From Pontibacter burrus (GTDB taxonomy: Bacteria; Bacteroidota; Bacteroidia; Cytophagales; Hymenobacteraceae), in contig NZ_JAAGWD010000003.1 in assembly GCF_010686685.1 (NCBI RefSeq), positions 310,001 through 374,000 of the forward strand: DNA of 64,000 bases. The letters run 5' to 3'. The notes under the pieces are model-generated. The model worked only from the letters and a program-made list of their open reading frames with translations. It searched no databases and was not told the DNA's origin. The translations under genes and the position numbers were made by a program. Below are positions 9,330-18,765 of the stretch, piece by piece (the first letter of the stretch is position 1; every line of letters starts with the position of its first letter).

Positions 9330-10427
9330 CTATACGTTGAAACGGAAGTGCATAATATCACCATCCTGAACTACGTAGTCTTTACCTTCCACGGCCATTT
9401 TACCGGCTTCTTTTATCTTGGCTTCTGTTTTATATTCCTGGTAATCTTTCAGTTTGATCACCTCAGCACGAATAAAGCCTTTCTCAAAATCCGTGTGAAT
9501 AACGCCGGCTGCCTGTGGGGCCTTCCAGCCTTTCCCGATCGTCCAGGCACGCACTTCTTTTACACCAGCTGTAAAATACGTGATCAGGTTCAGTAAACTA
9601 TAAGATGCTTTTATCAGCTTGCTCAGGCCAGATTCTTTCAGACCATACTCAGCCAGGAACATTTCTTTTTCTTCTTCGTCGGTCAGCTCTGCAATCTGCG
9701 CTTCTATGGATGCTGAGATCAACACCACTTGCGCGTTCTCGTTCTTCACGTGCTCTTCCAGCGCCTGCGAGAACTGGTTACCTGTATTAATTGACTCTTC
9801 GTCTACGTTGGCAGCATACACTACCGGCTTCTCTGTCAGCAGATTCAGGTCTTTTACAGTTTCCTTCTCCTCGTCGGTTGCATCCAAACTACGGGCGTTA
9901 AAGCCTTGCTCCAGATGTGACTTATACTTTTCAAGGGTTGCCAGTTCTTTCTTCGCTTTGGCATCGCCGGCTTTCGCGGAACGCTGCACTTTCAGCATCA
10001 TCTTCTCAATCGACTCCAGGTCTTTCAGCTGCAGTTCTGTATCAATGATCTCTTTATCAGAAACAGGATCTACTTTACCGGCAACGTGCACGATGTTCGG
10101 GTCGTCGAAGCAGCGCACTACGTGAATGATGGCATCTACTTCACGGATGTTTGCCAGGAACTTGTTGCCCAGGCCTTCACCTTTGCTGGCACCTTTTACC
10201 AGGCCAGCGATGTCCACAAACTCAATAACCGTTGGTAGCACGCGCTCAGGGTGCACCAGTTCTTCCAGTATCTGAAGACGCTCATCCGGAACAGTAATGA
10301 TGCCCACGTTTGGCTCAATGGTACAGAAAGGGTAGTTGGCAGATTCTGCCTTGGCGTTAGAAATAGCGTTGAATAAAGTTGACTTACCTACGTTTGGCAA
10401 GCCCACGATGCCGCATCTTAATCCCAT
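9330..10427 (-). CDS. ychF: YchF/OLA1-family ATPase
   Basis: 365 residues, the standard YchF length. The P-loop is GLPNVGKST (residues 9-17). The switch region carries [10 protein letters not shown], and the G4 motif reads NVDE instead of NKxD, the change that gives this Obg-like family ATP rather than GTP preference. The C-terminus is a TGS domain ending HFRFNV. The protein binds ribosomes and modulates oxidative stress responses in E. coli. A TATCTTTG box lies 28 bases upstream, and a terminator follows the gene, so it is probably monocistronic. Confidence 0.97.
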   Translation of the reverse strand: MGLRCGIVGLPNVGKSTLFNAISNAKAESANYPFCTIEPNVGIITVPDERLQILEELVHPERVLPTVIEFVDIAGLVKGASKGEGLGNKFLANIREVDAIIHVVRCFDDPNIVHVAGKVDPVSDKEIIDTELQLKDLESIEKMMLKVQRSAKAGDAKAKKELATLEKYKSHLEQGFNARSLDATDEEKETVKDLNLLTEKPVVYAANVDEESINTGNQFSQALEEHVKNENAQVVLISASIEAQIAELTDEEEKEMFLAEYGLKESGLSKLIKASYSLLNLITYFTAGVKEVRAWTIGKGWKAPQAAGVIHTDFEKGFIRAEVIKLKDYQEYKTEAKIKEAGKMAVEGKDYVVQDGDIMHFRFNV

Positions 10428-10454
10428 GTATCTTTAGTAGTTAATTTCAGGCTG

Positions 10455-10462
10455 CAAAGATA
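10455..10462 (-). promoter_or_regulatory. Probable -7 box for ychF
   Basis: On the minus strand TATCTTTG fits TANNTTTG, 28 bases before the ychF start. No clear TTTG is found at the -33 position. Confidence 0.4.
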
Positions 10463-10582
10463 AGGTTTTTTGTTGATTGGTTTATAGTTAGGGATAAAGT
10501 GTTGGAGTAAGGGGGATCTGCCATTCCAATACATCATGTAGAGCGTTAATCGAGATGTCTTATAAATTTTATAGATTCATTT

Positions 10583-11330
10583 CTGTCATTTCGAACAAAG
10601 TGAGAAATCTATCGCAGCCTATAGTTGAAGTCATCATTCTATAGTTAACTAAGGTTAGCACTTGCTACAAGCAGTTTGTGCTATAGTTACCTCTTATCCT
10701 GGGAGCTTTACTGACCTATTGTTTCAATCCAGCTTTGGTGCGCTCACGGCCGCGAGGCCCCGTCTTCGGGCATCGCGCTGCTGCCTTCTTGCTCTCCTCG
10801 TTCCTCGGATTGGCTACGCCACCGCAACAAGCCAAAGGCGCTCAATCCGAAGTCTGTTAGCCTTCGATAGTTGAAGTTCATATAGTTGGAGAAACTATAG
10901 TTGCTTGGCTTTTTCGTTGTAATATTTCCTTAGGGCAGGCTGCGCCTGCCTGCTCATCATCTGTAACTATAGAACAATAAACCTAAACTATAGCAATGGC
11001 TAAAATTCCCTCTCGGAGGAGTATGGGTGGGTTAATTGCCAACTATAGAAGTTTAAACAAACTAGAGCAATAGCTCAAAGTCCCCCTTTGAAGGGGGGTA
11101 GGGGGATGACTAACGTCCACTATAACACGATAGCGCAAACTATAGCTATTGCAGGAAGTGTCCCCATGAGGACAAGTCAGAACGGGAGTTCAAAGCTTGC
11201 GAGCGTAGCTCACAGGGGTGTTAAAGCAGTGGCTACTAACAATAGCTCCAACTATAGCAACAGCATAAAAGCTCCCTCTTCTGTTTTGGGGGTAGGGGCC
11301 CTCGATAAAAGGAGAGGGCTGGGGTGAGGT
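10583..11330 (+). repeat. Modular intergenic repeat, copy A
   Basis: This fills most of the 1-kb spacer between ychF and the DUF3276 gene. In order it holds: a TCATTTCGAACAAAGTGAGA unit; ACAAGCAGTT; TCCTGGGAGCTTTAC; the 120-bp core (10733-10852), which starts CTTTGGTGCGC and ends GCGCTCAATCCGAAG so that its ends can pair; a GGGCAGGC-TGC-GCCTGCC hairpin; CCCTCTCGGAGG; CCCCCTTTGAAGGGGGG; GTCCCCATGAGGAC; and GGGAGTTCAAAGCTTGCGAG. AACTATAG-like linkers separate these units. Copies B, C and D share the order. It runs opposite to both flanking genes. No transposase or protein-coding gene is seen. Confidence 0.85.
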
Positions 11331-11362
11331 AAAACAAGAGCCCAATCCTGAATCATATAAAA

Positions 11363-11400
11363 ATAGAAAAGCCTGCAGGGTTAGCTGCAGGCTTTTCTAT
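11363..11400. terminator. Intrinsic terminator of the DUF3276 gene
   Basis: A perfect 16-bp stem (ATAGAAAAGCCTGCAG at 11363-11378 with its complement at 11385-11400) encloses a 6-base loop. It lies directly past the stop of the minus-strand DUF3276 gene. Confidence 0.8.
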
Positions 11401-11423
11401 GGTTTATAAAACAGGGCAGGAGG

Positions 11424-11774
11424 CTACTCCCACTTCAGTTCTTCATCAAAAGTTGCGTCGGCGGTTAATTCGGCAGTTGGTTCTGTGTTTTCGGCGGCTT
11501 CTAGGGCGGCAAGTGCTTCTTCTGTAAGCAATTCGGATTTAACGTGATCGATCGTGCCCTGCAGCGCTTCCATAAATTTCACGAAGTCCTCTTTATAAAG
11601 GAAGATCTTGTGTTTTTCGTAAGAGAAGGTCTCGTCCTTGAACTTTCTTTTGCTTTCTGTGATGGTCACATAAAAGTCATTTGAGCGAGTTGATTTCACA
11701 TCAAAGAAATACGTTCTCTTCCCGGCTCTTACTCTTTGGGAATAAATTTCTGCTTTTTCGTTGTTCTCTTCCAC
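11424..11774 (-). CDS. PUR-alpha-like nucleic-acid-binding protein, DUF3276
   Basis: 116 residues matching the Bacteroidota-specific DUF3276 family, which has a PUR-type single-stranded DNA/RNA-binding fold (the Borrelia BpuR family is related). The PUR-like core is GKRTYFFDVK, FYVTITESKRKF and KHKIFLYKEDFVKFMEAL (residues 17-80). The acidic tail after residue 95 is probably disordered. It may act as an RNA-binding regulator; in this organism its role is not known. Confidence 0.85.
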   Translation of the reverse strand: MEENNEKAEIYSQRVRAGKRTYFFDVKSTRSNDFYVTITESKRKFKDETFSYEKHKIFLYKEDFVKFMEALQGTIDHVKSELLTEEALAALEAAENTEPTAELTADATFDEELKWE

Positions 11775-11855
11775 CGTTTATTAGACGTTAAATTCAACTT
11801 AATGAACCTAAAAGTAACATATAGTTCTGATATATAAAAATTTTTGAATTTAAAA

Positions 11856-11883
11856 TTGAAGTTAAATTTTTGTCTTATATTTG
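11856..11883 (+). promoter_or_regulatory. Probable promoter of the RlpA-like gene
   Basis: TTG (11856-11858) and TATATTTG (11876-11883) fit the phylum's -33 and -7 boxes, with a 17-base gap instead of 19. The start codon is at 11907. Confidence 0.45.
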
Positions 11884-11906
11884 ACCCCGGACCAAAATAG
11901 TAAATC

Positions 11907-12323
11907 ATGAATTTATGTTCACTTTTACTAGTATTCCTTCTCTCATTCTCTTCGGGTAACACCCTGTACTCGGCCAACGGAAAGGCAACTTACTACGCCG
12001 ACCGCATGCACGGCCAACGAACCGCCAGCGGCGAACGCTACGATAAAACGCAGTTAACAGCAGCGCACTCTACACTTCCGTTTAACACGCTGGTAGAAGT
12101 CACTAATGTAGCCAACGGCAAATCTGTGGTAGTAAAGATCAACGACCGCATGCCTAAAAACCGCCACACCATTATTGATTTATCCCGGGCCGCAGCCAAA
12201 GAAATTGACCTGATTCGGGCTGGTATTGCCAAAGTAACTATAAAAGAAATAGATCCGGAGCAGGAAAAGCAACAAGACGTGCCGTTTGTCGTTTCAGAAA
12301 CAACGTCTGATAAAACCAAATAG
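11907..12323 (+). CDS. RlpA-family septal ring lytic transglycosylase-like lipid-free protein
   Basis: 138 residues. A hydrophobic signal peptide (about 1-22) precedes a double-psi beta-barrel domain: GKATYYADRMHGQRTASGE, then LPFNTLVEVTN, VVVKINDRMP and IIDLSRAAA. The conserved DR of NDRMP and the SGE motif are those of RlpA. Unlike E. coli RlpA there is no lipobox cysteine and no SPOR domain. It is expected in the periplasm, cleaving peptidoglycan glycan strands or binding them. A DUF58 gene follows after 9 bases, so the two are probably co-transcribed. Confidence 0.85.
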   Translation: MNLCSLLLVFLLSFSSGNTLYSANGKATYYADRMHGQRTASGERYDKTQLTAAHSTLPFNTLVEVTNVANGKSVVVKINDRMPKNRHTIIDLSRAAAKEIDLIRAGIAKVTIKEIDPEQEKQQDVPFVVSETTSDKTK

Positions 12324-12332
12324 CATGTAGCC

Positions 12333-13244
12333 ATGAAACAGCCCATCACCCTTGCCGATGTTCAGAAGTTCGAGAACATGGAATTTCTGGCAAAGCAATT
12401 GGTGGAGGGCTTTATAACCGGACTGCACCAATCCCCTTATCACGGTTTCTCGGTAGAGTTTTCGGAGCACCGTCTCTACAACAGCGGCGAGAGCACCCGG
12501 CACATCGACTGGAAAGTTTTTGCCCGCACCGATAAGCTTTTTGTAAAGCGTTACGAAGAAGAAACCAACCTGCGCTGCCACCTGCTGCTGGATGTATCAC
12601 CATCTATGTATTACCCGGTTGATACGCATGGCAAGATCAAATTCAGTGTACTTTGTGCCGCAGCTATAGCTACTTTACTGCGCAAACAACGCGATGCGGT
12701 GGGGTTGGTTACATTTGCCGATAGCATTCAACTGCAAACGCCGGTTCGTTCTACCGCTTCGCATTTGCACACGCTGTTGCTGCTCCTGCAACAGCAGTTA
12801 GATGCTGTGCCGGCACGCTCAGGTACCGAAGTTCCGGATGTTATTCACCAGATAGCACAGCAGATTCCGAAGCGGTCGCTGGTGATAATTTTCAGCGATA
12901 TGCTGGGCAGGAATGAAGATATGGACGCTACTTTCTCTGCCTTGCAGCACCTGAAACACCAGAAACATGAAGTGCTGATCTTCCATGTAATGGATCGCAA
13001 AACAGAAGAAGAATTTGAGTTTGCCGAACGCCCTTACATTTTTGTGGATGTGGAAACAGGGCAGGAGCTTAAACTACAACCCTCGCAGGTGCGTGAGCAT
13101 TACAAAACGGCCGTCGAAAACTATAAACGTGAACTTGCCCTGAAGTGCGGCCAGTATAAGATAGATTTTGTTCCCGTAGATATCAGTGAGACTTTTGACA
13201 AGGTGCTCTATAGTTATCTTGTAAAGCGGGCAAAGGTGCGCTAG
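12333..13244 (+). CDS. DUF58 domain protein
   Basis: 303 residues. The DUF58 signature lies at about residues 45-75: STRHIDWKVFARTDKLFVKR. A VWA-like fold follows with a metal-site motif DVSPSM near residue 88. DUF58 proteins usually pair with a MoxR ATPase in Bat or MoxR operons and may help assemble or mature envelope complexes. No MoxR gene is adjacent; the partner here is the preceding RlpA-like gene. It is one of two DUF58 genes in the window, the other being at 30361-31242. Confidence 0.88.
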   Translation: MKQPITLADVQKFENMEFLAKQLVEGFITGLHQSPYHGFSVEFSEHRLYNSGESTRHIDWKVFARTDKLFVKRYEEETNLRCHLLLDVSPSMYYPVDTHGKIKFSVLCAAAIATLLRKQRDAVGLVTFADSIQLQTPVRSTASHLHTLLLLLQQQLDAVPARSGTEVPDVIHQIAQQIPKRSLVIIFSDMLGRNEDMDATFSALQHLKHQKHEVLIFHVMDRKTEEEFEFAERPYIFVDVETGQELKLQPSQVREHYKTAVENYKRELALKCGQYKIDFVPVDISETFDKVLYSYLVKRAKVR

Positions 13245-13254
13245 AATATTAATT

Positions 13255-13299
13255 AGGTGCTTCAGTTTTCTAAACCTACATTAGGAAACTGAAGCACCT
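13255..13299. terminator. Bidirectional terminator between convergent genes
   Basis: AGGTGCTTCAGTTTTCTAA (13255-13273) pairs with TTAGGAAACTGAAGCACCT (13281-13299), one mismatch in 19 pairs. It separates the DUF58 gene from a convergent lipoprotein gene. Confidence 0.75.
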
Positions 13300-13307
13300 T
13301 GAATTAA

Positions 13308-14345
13308 TTAGCAAGGAGTATTATCGCAGTGGTTCTGGTTTAAGCAATCAGATATTCTGGTAGCTGCTGTATTCAATTCCTGAATCGTTACACCTCCGGA
13401 AGATGCTCTATTAAAAGTGTTTGTGTTAATATTGTTTGGGGTTGCTTCAATGTTGATAGCATCAAAGTAAGCCTCAATTTTAGCTAATTCATCTAATATG
13501 CCATAACATGCACCTGTGCCGTTACTTAAATCGGCTCCGCCTGCAATGCTTAGTTTAAGTGCTAGCCCTTGTAAAAATGCTTGCTTCGCTATTGTTTTTC
13601 CTGTTTTAGCATTAGAACCAAAGAAGATAGCCCTGGCTTCAGCGTAGGTATAATTTTCTCCACCAAATGTAATTCCGGTGATGTTGGTATTTCCTGGCCA
13701 TTGTGACCCGTTAGGTTTAGCAAACCAGTAACCTTGAGTGAAAGTACAGTTTTCGGTTGGTGGTTCTGGAGTTTCACAGTCTTTTATTGTGTATGCATAG
13801 TAGCGAGAATTAGGATTGCCTTTAGAGGCTAATAGATCACCAGCCCAAACCATACCACCTGCACCATCTGGTCCTGGCACTACAGCATAGGAAGCCAGAT
13901 AAATGACATCTCCCGGATCACCGTACTCTCCTAAATCAGCAAGTGGAATTGTGTATGTAACACTCCTGATTTTATCCCCATGATGTGAATCTTTCTCAAT
14001 AAGATATCCTGGAGAAGGATTCAGTTTAGTTGGTTGCGATTTAAAAACACCACAGCCTGATTGTTGAAACCATGCTTCCTCTCTATCAGCTGATACAGTA
14101 TAGGTTAAGGTTATATTTTCAGCGTCCTGACATATTGCGACAGACCCTACGACTTCAGTATTATTTCCAACAGTTTTATATAGGTATTGGTAATCGCAGG
14201 TTTCACATACGCTAACAGAATTTTTTGCCAGATCCCGTGGTGCGATAGTATCTATCTCCTTATCCGGTGTACAAGCATGAATGAAGGCGCCAGCTGCCAA
14301 GAGTGCCAGGGACATTATAAGTGAATAAATTTTTCTGGTTTTCAT
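13308..14345 (-). CDS. Secreted lipoprotein with TQGYW motif, unknown function
   Basis: 345 residues from the ATG at 14345; another ATG two codons earlier is possible. The signal AAGAFIHAC is a lipobox. The mature protein is cysteine-rich and carries CTFTQGYWFAKPNG followed by WPG near residue 200, a motif seen in many secreted bacterial proteins of unknown function. The first half contains ITLTYTVSADREEAWF and a DPGDVIYLASYAVV beta-rich stretch. The gene is AT-rich compared with its neighbours and contains no AACTATAG motif, so it may be a recent arrival. Confidence 0.75.
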   Translation of the reverse strand: MKTRKIYSLIMSLALLAAGAFIHACTPDKEIDTIAPRDLAKNSVSVCETCDYQYLYKTVGNNTEVVGSVAICQDAENITLTYTVSADREEAWFQQSGCGVFKSQPTKLNPSPGYLIEKDSHHGDKIRSVTYTIPLADLGEYGDPGDVIYLASYAVVPGPDGAGGMVWAGDLLASKGNPNSRYYAYTIKDCETPEPPTENCTFTQGYWFAKPNGSQWPGNTNITGITFGGENYTYAEARAIFFGSNAKTGKTIAKQAFLQGLALKLSIAGGADLSNGTGACYGILDELAKIEAYFDAINIEATPNNINTNTFNRASSGGVTIQELNTAATRISDCLNQNHCDNTPC

Positions 14346-14967
14346 AAGCATTAATTAATTAGTGTTGATTGTTGATGTACTAGATTATAAAATTTAAGCA
14401 GACAAAATCAGGCATAGCAGTGGCCAGCCAATATGTATAGACATATTGTTAAATGGCTGGACGTGCTTTGTAAGCAGAATGCCTGATCAGGAAGAAGTGT
14501 GAGTTATGGTGCCGGCCTTACTAGCCGCTGCCACCGCAAAAAGACACAGGTATAGCTGTAAGACATGTAGACTGTCTTCATTGGATTGTGATAAAAAGTA
14601 CAAAAGCAAAGAAGCAGTTTCAGCAACTTACATATAGGTAAGATGTCGAGGAAGGGCTTTGTTTATAATGCAGTAACTATATTATATAGCCAATTGCATA
14701 AATCATATCTTTGAATAGCTAAACAGCTGATGCCGATTACTTTAAACTACGAGTTAAAATGTTGTAATAATAATATGTATCGTAATTATTTGTGCAGGAT
14801 TATAAAGGAGTGGTAAAAGATTGACTTTTGCGTGTGAAAATTGGATGATAATAAGCGGTAAAGTCTAATGTTTTGTTTGCAAAATTAAATGGGGTAGATT
14901 GTATTTTTTAAATCTGTTATCTTATAGTAACTATGCTATAGTTGTGGAATGCTACCTTGCAAGTACG
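14346..14967. other. AT-rich 622-bp spacer with a nested inverted repeat
   Basis: I see no gene here. CAGGCAT (14409-14415) and ATGCCTG (14479-14485) enclose a second hairpin in which CCAGCCA (14424-14430) pairs with TGGCTGG (14454-14460) and ATATGT pairs with ACATAT. The 77-base structure lies 64 bases before the start of the lipoprotein gene and could be in its 5' leader. The spacer has no AACTATAG until about 14936. Confidence 0.5.
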
Positions 14968-15351
14968 TTAACTATAATCCTGCAGTTTAAGTATCTTTCC
15001 GTCCTCAAAAGTAAACACAGACTTTCCTTTCAGATCCAGCTTATCTCCGGCTTTTAATCCATTTAGCAAGTCGATGGCAACTATAGCTGTATAATCTAAC
15101 TGCGCTTCTGCGGTGTTATTAACTATAGTTAGCTGGGTTATTTTTTGCTCGCGTTTGGTGAAGTATTTTGTTGCGTCCTGCGCCTGTGCTTTAAAAGCAT
15201 CCAGCCCTTTTAAGCTTAGTGTTATTTCTCCGTCGGCAACGTTTTCAAACTCAATCTCAGGGTGCAGCTGGGCCACCATGCCTTCTACATCAAAGTTGTT
15301 ATAGGCGTTGATGTAGGTTTCTATAGTTTGCTGGATGGCAAGAGCTGACAT
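14968..15351 (-). CDS. NTF2/SnoaL-like protein
   Basis: 127 residues, cytoplasmic. The start IQQTIETYINAYNNFDVEGMVAQLHPEIEFENVADG is typical of the SnoaL/NTF2-like cone fold, and the end FEDGKILKLQDYS is the usual final strands. Members include isomerases, cyclases and binding proteins, and the activity cannot be told from sequence. It stands alone. Confidence 0.8.
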   Translation of the reverse strand: MSALAIQQTIETYINAYNNFDVEGMVAQLHPEIEFENVADGEITLSLKGLDAFKAQAQDATKYFTKREQKITQLTIVNNTAEAQLDYTAIVAIDLLNGLKAGDKLDLKGKSVFTFEDGKILKLQDYS

Positions 15352-15420
15352 TTTTATAGTAGTTTGGATTGCATGAGACAGAATTGAAGCAAGGATTATG
15401 ACAGCTTCTGGAGTACTTTT

Positions 15421-16491
15421 TTATTTATACTCCTTCACAACTATGCTAATATTAGGCGATTTGTCCAGAACTTCATTAATAGCTTCATCAGGGTAATAAA
15501 TTTTTGTCGTTTTAATAGTTCCTCTGATGTTGTCGTATTCATATATATACTTTGTGATAGATGTGGCATCTTTCATGACATCTTTATGCATGTCTGTTAT
15601 AATGGCTAAATCATTATTGATGTTATAAGTATACAAAGAATGACGTACCTCCTCTCCAACTACTTTCTTTTCAAAGGATTCCAGGAGTAAATCGTTAAAA
15701 TACCTTCGATACCCATTGGAAATTATCGTGTTCTGTACATCATGAACTTGCCAGGACTTAACTATAACTCCATTTGGCTCTTTGTTAATTTTACTTTTTT
15801 GTGTGTGCCCCGATGCGGCTTGGTAATGACTGTCACTTATATATTCCCCTCTAGCATTGAACTGATAAATTCTTTTTTCAATGACCTCCTTGTTACTATC
15901 CGTTGTAATAACAGTAAGCTCTCTGTTTTTGTAGTGGTATCTCCTCTGAATAAGTACCTTGTCAAGATTACTTTTAATAGTAATCTGTTTTATAAAGCTG
16001 TTCGGGAAATATTCTATCAGATAAACATTGCTAGCTAAATCAACATCCTGGTTCTTTCTTTTTGTCCTTATTACCACCTCTGTAAGCAAGTCGTTGCTGA
16101 ATGAATAACTATAGGAATATAAATCCAAAGTGTCATTAACGCCAGATGAAAAGGTTGTTTTGGTTACAATGTATCCATCTTCATTTAATTCAGCATCCCA
16201 ATTAGCGCCCGGGTAAATTGCAAACTCACCAGTTATAATAGAACCTACTGCATTCATTTTGCCATCAAATGCTCTTGAGCTTATTTTTCGGTAGAGGCTA
16301 TCCTTGTGGAATTGAATTGGCTTTATGTCTAGTAAAAATAATTGAAAGTAAGCCTCATCTATTTTAAGAACCAAACCATCATTATATAAATCTTTCTTTC
16401 CCATATCAACAAGCGGGGAAACAGATTTACAGCTATAACTAACACAGGTAACGCATATGCAGCAGAGTGTTTTAAAAACCAACTTTCTCAT
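15421..16491 (-). CDS. Putative lipoprotein, unknown function
   Basis: 356 residues. The N-terminus has a hydrophobic stretch and SYSC as a plausible lipobox near residue 21. The rest is rich in charged and aromatic residues, with repeated short beta-hairpin-like units such as RRYHYKNRELTVI, KRIYQFNARGEYI and KYIYEYDNIRG, which faintly recall YD/RHS-type repeats. I do not recognise the family. It is AT-rich relative to its neighbours and has only one AACTATAG, near 16107. Confidence 0.7.
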   Translation of the reverse strand: MRKLVFKTLCCICVTCVSYSCKSVSPLVDMGKKDLYNDGLVLKIDEAYFQLFLLDIKPIQFHKDSLYRKISSRAFDGKMNAVGSIITGEFAIYPGANWDAELNEDGYIVTKTTFSSGVNDTLDLYSYSYSFSNDLLTEVVIRTKRKNQDVDLASNVYLIEYFPNSFIKQITIKSNLDKVLIQRRYHYKNRELTVITTDSNKEVIEKRIYQFNARGEYISDSHYQAASGHTQKSKINKEPNGVIVKSWQVHDVQNTIISNGYRRYFNDLLLESFEKKVVGEEVRHSLYTYNINNDLAIITDMHKDVMKDATSITKYIYEYDNIRGTIKTTKIYYPDEAINEVLDKSPNISIVVKEYK

Positions 16492-16590
16492 ATGCTTAAA
16501 TCTGATATCTTAAAAAGATGCTTTATCTAAAGGAATAACTCAACATACGTTTAGAGGTACTATATGTGGCGTAATGTTACTAAAACTCCC

Positions 16591-17214
16591 TTACTTCGGC
16601 ATATTATCCAGCGACTGCCAGAGGTACTTGCTGGCTATAGTTCGGTAGGGGCGCCAGCTTTCGGCTAGCTGCTGCATGCGCAGGCGAAGTACCTTGCCAG
16701 TCTCATCTAAACTATAGTGGCGTTTCATGGCATTTTGTATGCCCAGGTCATCTGCCGGAAAAACATCTGGACGCTCTAAGGCAAACATCAGCAGCATTTC
16801 TACGGTCCAACGGCCAACGCCTTTAATCTGTGTCAGGTGCAGAATCAGTGCCTCGTCTTCCATCGCATCTATAGTTGCGTGGTCCAGGTTACCAGCTGCT
16901 GCAAAAGTTGCCACATTGCGCACATAGCCAATTTTCTGAAAGGATAAGCCGACACTACGAAGCATTTCATCGGTAGCTGCCAACACAAGTTCAGGGTGCG
17001 GGTAATCATCCGGAAACAGCTCTGTAAAACGCCTGAATATAGTTGCCGCCACTTTAGTAGAGAGTTGCTGCGAAACGATAGCACTCAGGAGTTTATAGTA
17101 CAGGTCTTCTGATCTGGACGATTGAAGGGGCCGCCCTTGTGCAATGATGGCAGCAAGAACGGGGTCTTTGCCAAGTACAGCCATTACTTCGGGAGCAGGT
17201 ATGGAGTTATTCAT
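16591..17214 (-). CDS. DNA-3-methyladenine glycosylase II, AlkA-like
   Basis: 207 residues. It holds the HhH-GPD core: a helix-hairpin-helix QIKGVGRWTVEMLLMF (about 130-146) followed by DVFPADDLGIQ, where the second D of PADD is the expected catalytic aspartate. There is no iron-sulfur cluster loop, as expected for AlkA rather than Nth or MutY. The N-terminal AlkA domain is lacking, the short form common in bacteria. It would excise alkylated purines in base excision repair. The start is in AAAACTATG context. Confidence 0.9.
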   Translation of the reverse strand: MNNSIPAPEVMAVLGKDPVLAAIIAQGRPLQSSRSEDLYYKLLSAIVSQQLSTKVAATIFRRFTELFPDDYPHPELVLAATDEMLRSVGLSFQKIGYVRNVATFAAAGNLDHATIDAMEDEALILHLTQIKGVGRWTVEMLLMFALERPDVFPADDLGIQNAMKRHYSLDETGKVLRLRMQQLAESWRPYRTIASKYLWQSLDNMPK

Positions 17215-17236
17215 AGTTTTATAGTTTGGATTATTG

Positions 17237-17313
17237 TCATCTCGACGAAAGGAGAGATCTATTTAAGATGTTATTTGTAATCCCAAATAGATTTCTCACT
17301 TTGTTCTAAATGA
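17237..17313. repeat. REP-like inverted pair
   Basis: TCAT-CTCGACGAAAGGAGAGATCTATTT faces AAATAGATTTCTCACTTTG and ATGA across about 20 bases. The two arms pair imperfectly. Single arms of this family recur near 10587, 19326, 21925, 42580, 55730 and 55770. Confidence 0.55.
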
Positions 17314-17376
17314 TAAAAGAAATGCGACTGAGGATGAACAAGTATGGTAGCGCCTTCACCTATAGTTTAGTGGAAT

Positions 17377-18396
17377 TTACAGCGACTTCAGCACCTTCAA
17401 AGTATGCTCCTGCATCTCATCGGTTATGTCCAGGTGTGTTACAAAACGTATCATGCCTGGTCCGAAGCCGGATGCCCTTATGTTATGTTTGGCAAGTGCT
17501 TCCAGGAAGCTGTTATCAGTGTATTTACTGTTTAGTTTAAAGATAACGATGTTGGTCTCTACAGGCAGTACGCTTTCTACATAATCCGTCTGCAGGAGTA
17601 CTTCTTCCATCTGTTTAGCTTTGCGTTGATCTTCTGCCAGGCGATCGATATGGTTATCCAAGGCATAAATACAGGCTGCTGCCAGGTAACCGGCTTGGCG
17701 CATACCGCCACCAAACACTTTACGTACTCTGCGGCTCTTCTTAATAAAGTCTTTACTACCTAACAGAACAGAGCCGACCGGTGCACCCAACCCTTTGCTC
17801 AGGCAAACCGAAATGCTGTCGAAGTATAAGCCATAGTTCTTTGCGTCTTCGCTGGAGGCCACCAGCGCGTTAAACACACGGGCGCCATCTAAGTGCAGCG
17901 CCAAGTTCTCGCGTTTACACAACTTAGAAATGGCGGCAATTTCATCAATGGTATAATAAGAGCCGCCGCCTTTGTTGCAGGTATTTTCCAGGGCAACCAG
18001 CTTTGTAATTGGGTGGTGCAGGTTGTCCGGGCGTATGTTGCCCTCAATCTGCTCAGGGGTCATTTTGCCACGTAGGCCGTTCACCAGGGCTACCGATGCA
18101 TACGAGTTTGAGGCAATGCCACCGCCTTCGTACTGGTAAATGTGCGCTGTTACATCACAAATAACTTCGGTTAGCGGGCCTGTATGAACTTTAATAGCGA
18201 TCTGGTTTGTCATGGTGCCAGATGGGCAGAAAAGGCCGGCTTCCATACCAAACATAGCGGCTGCTTTGGCTTCTAAGGCATTAATAGTAGGGTCTTCTTC
18301 GTATACATCGTCGCCAACCTGGGCTGCAAACATGGCCTGCAGCATCTCGGGAGTGGGTTTTGTAACGGTATCGGAACGGAGGTCTGTTATAAACAT
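17377..18396 (-). CDS. Low-specificity L-threonine aldolase
   Basis: 339 residues, fold type I PLP enzyme. The N-terminal [14 protein letters not shown] is the family signature. The PLP lysine lies in [14 protein letters not shown], near residue 200, and [10 protein letters not shown] holds the aspartate that contacts the pyridine nitrogen. It cleaves L-threonine and allo-threonine to glycine and acetaldehyde. It is apparently a single gene. Confidence 0.95.
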   Translation of the reverse strand: MFITDLRSDTVTKPTPEMLQAMFAAQVGDDVYEEDPTINALEAKAAAMFGMEAGLFCPSGTMTNQIAIKVHTGPLTEVICDVTAHIYQYEGGGIASNSYASVALVNGLRGKMTPEQIEGNIRPDNLHHPITKLVALENTCNKGGGSYYTIDEIAAISKLCKRENLALHLDGARVFNALVASSEDAKNYGLYFDSISVCLSKGLGAPVGSVLLGSKDFIKKSRRVRKVFGGGMRQAGYLAAACIYALDNHIDRLAEDQRKAKQMEEVLLQTDYVESVLPVETNIVIFKLNSKYTDNSFLEALAKHNIRASGFGPGMIRFVTHLDITDEMQEHTLKVLKSL

Positions 18397-18442
18397 ATCA
18401 ATTTTGATTCAGGAAATACTTTACAATTCAAAAATAATGTTT

Positions 18443-18450
18443 TACTTTTG
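18443..18450 (+). promoter_or_regulatory. Probable -7 box of the small basic protein gene
   Basis: TACTTTTG fits TANNTTTG and lies 26 bases before the start at 18476. The -33 element is weak. Confidence 0.4.
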
Positions 18451-18475
18451 CCCTTCAAATTAAAACTTTGCAACG

Positions 18476-18658
18476 ATGGGAGTTACTAGACTTAAAAGAA
18501 AAGACCGTAAAAATAAGGCAAGAGCAAACAACAAGGTTGCTAGAATTAAGCAATTATTGTTAACACCAGTTATCAAGAATGTTGACATGGACGAGCTGCG
18601 CGCTCAGTTCGGTGAGGCTCCAAAAAACAAAAAAGCAGAAGAAACTTCAGCTGAGTAG
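18476..18658 (+). CDS. Small conserved-looking basic protein, unknown function
   Basis: 60 residues with a very basic N-terminal half (RLKRKDRKNKARANNKVARI) and a neutral-acidic tail. It has a proper promoter box, uses ordinary codons and ends close to the convergent metallophosphoesterase. The basic helix suggests RNA or ribosome binding, but that is a guess. I cannot name a family. Confidence 0.65.
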   Translation: MGVTRLKRKDRKNKARANNKVARIKQLLLTPVIKNVDMDELRAQFGEAPKNKKAEETSAE

Positions 18659-18765
18659 TCTTATACGGCAAAGTAAAACCATCTGCCTGCCAACGCTGTG
18701 AAAGCTTCGGGTGGCGGGTTTTCGAAAGACTTCAGAGTGTGTTTGCACCAGCAGACACACTTTTT

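Noticed and set aside
10662..10874. 70-codon frame across the core of repeat copy A
   Set aside because: The four cores differ by one-base insertions or deletions (120, 121, 120 and 121 bp), so the frame breaks in the other copies and the sequence is repeat, not gene.
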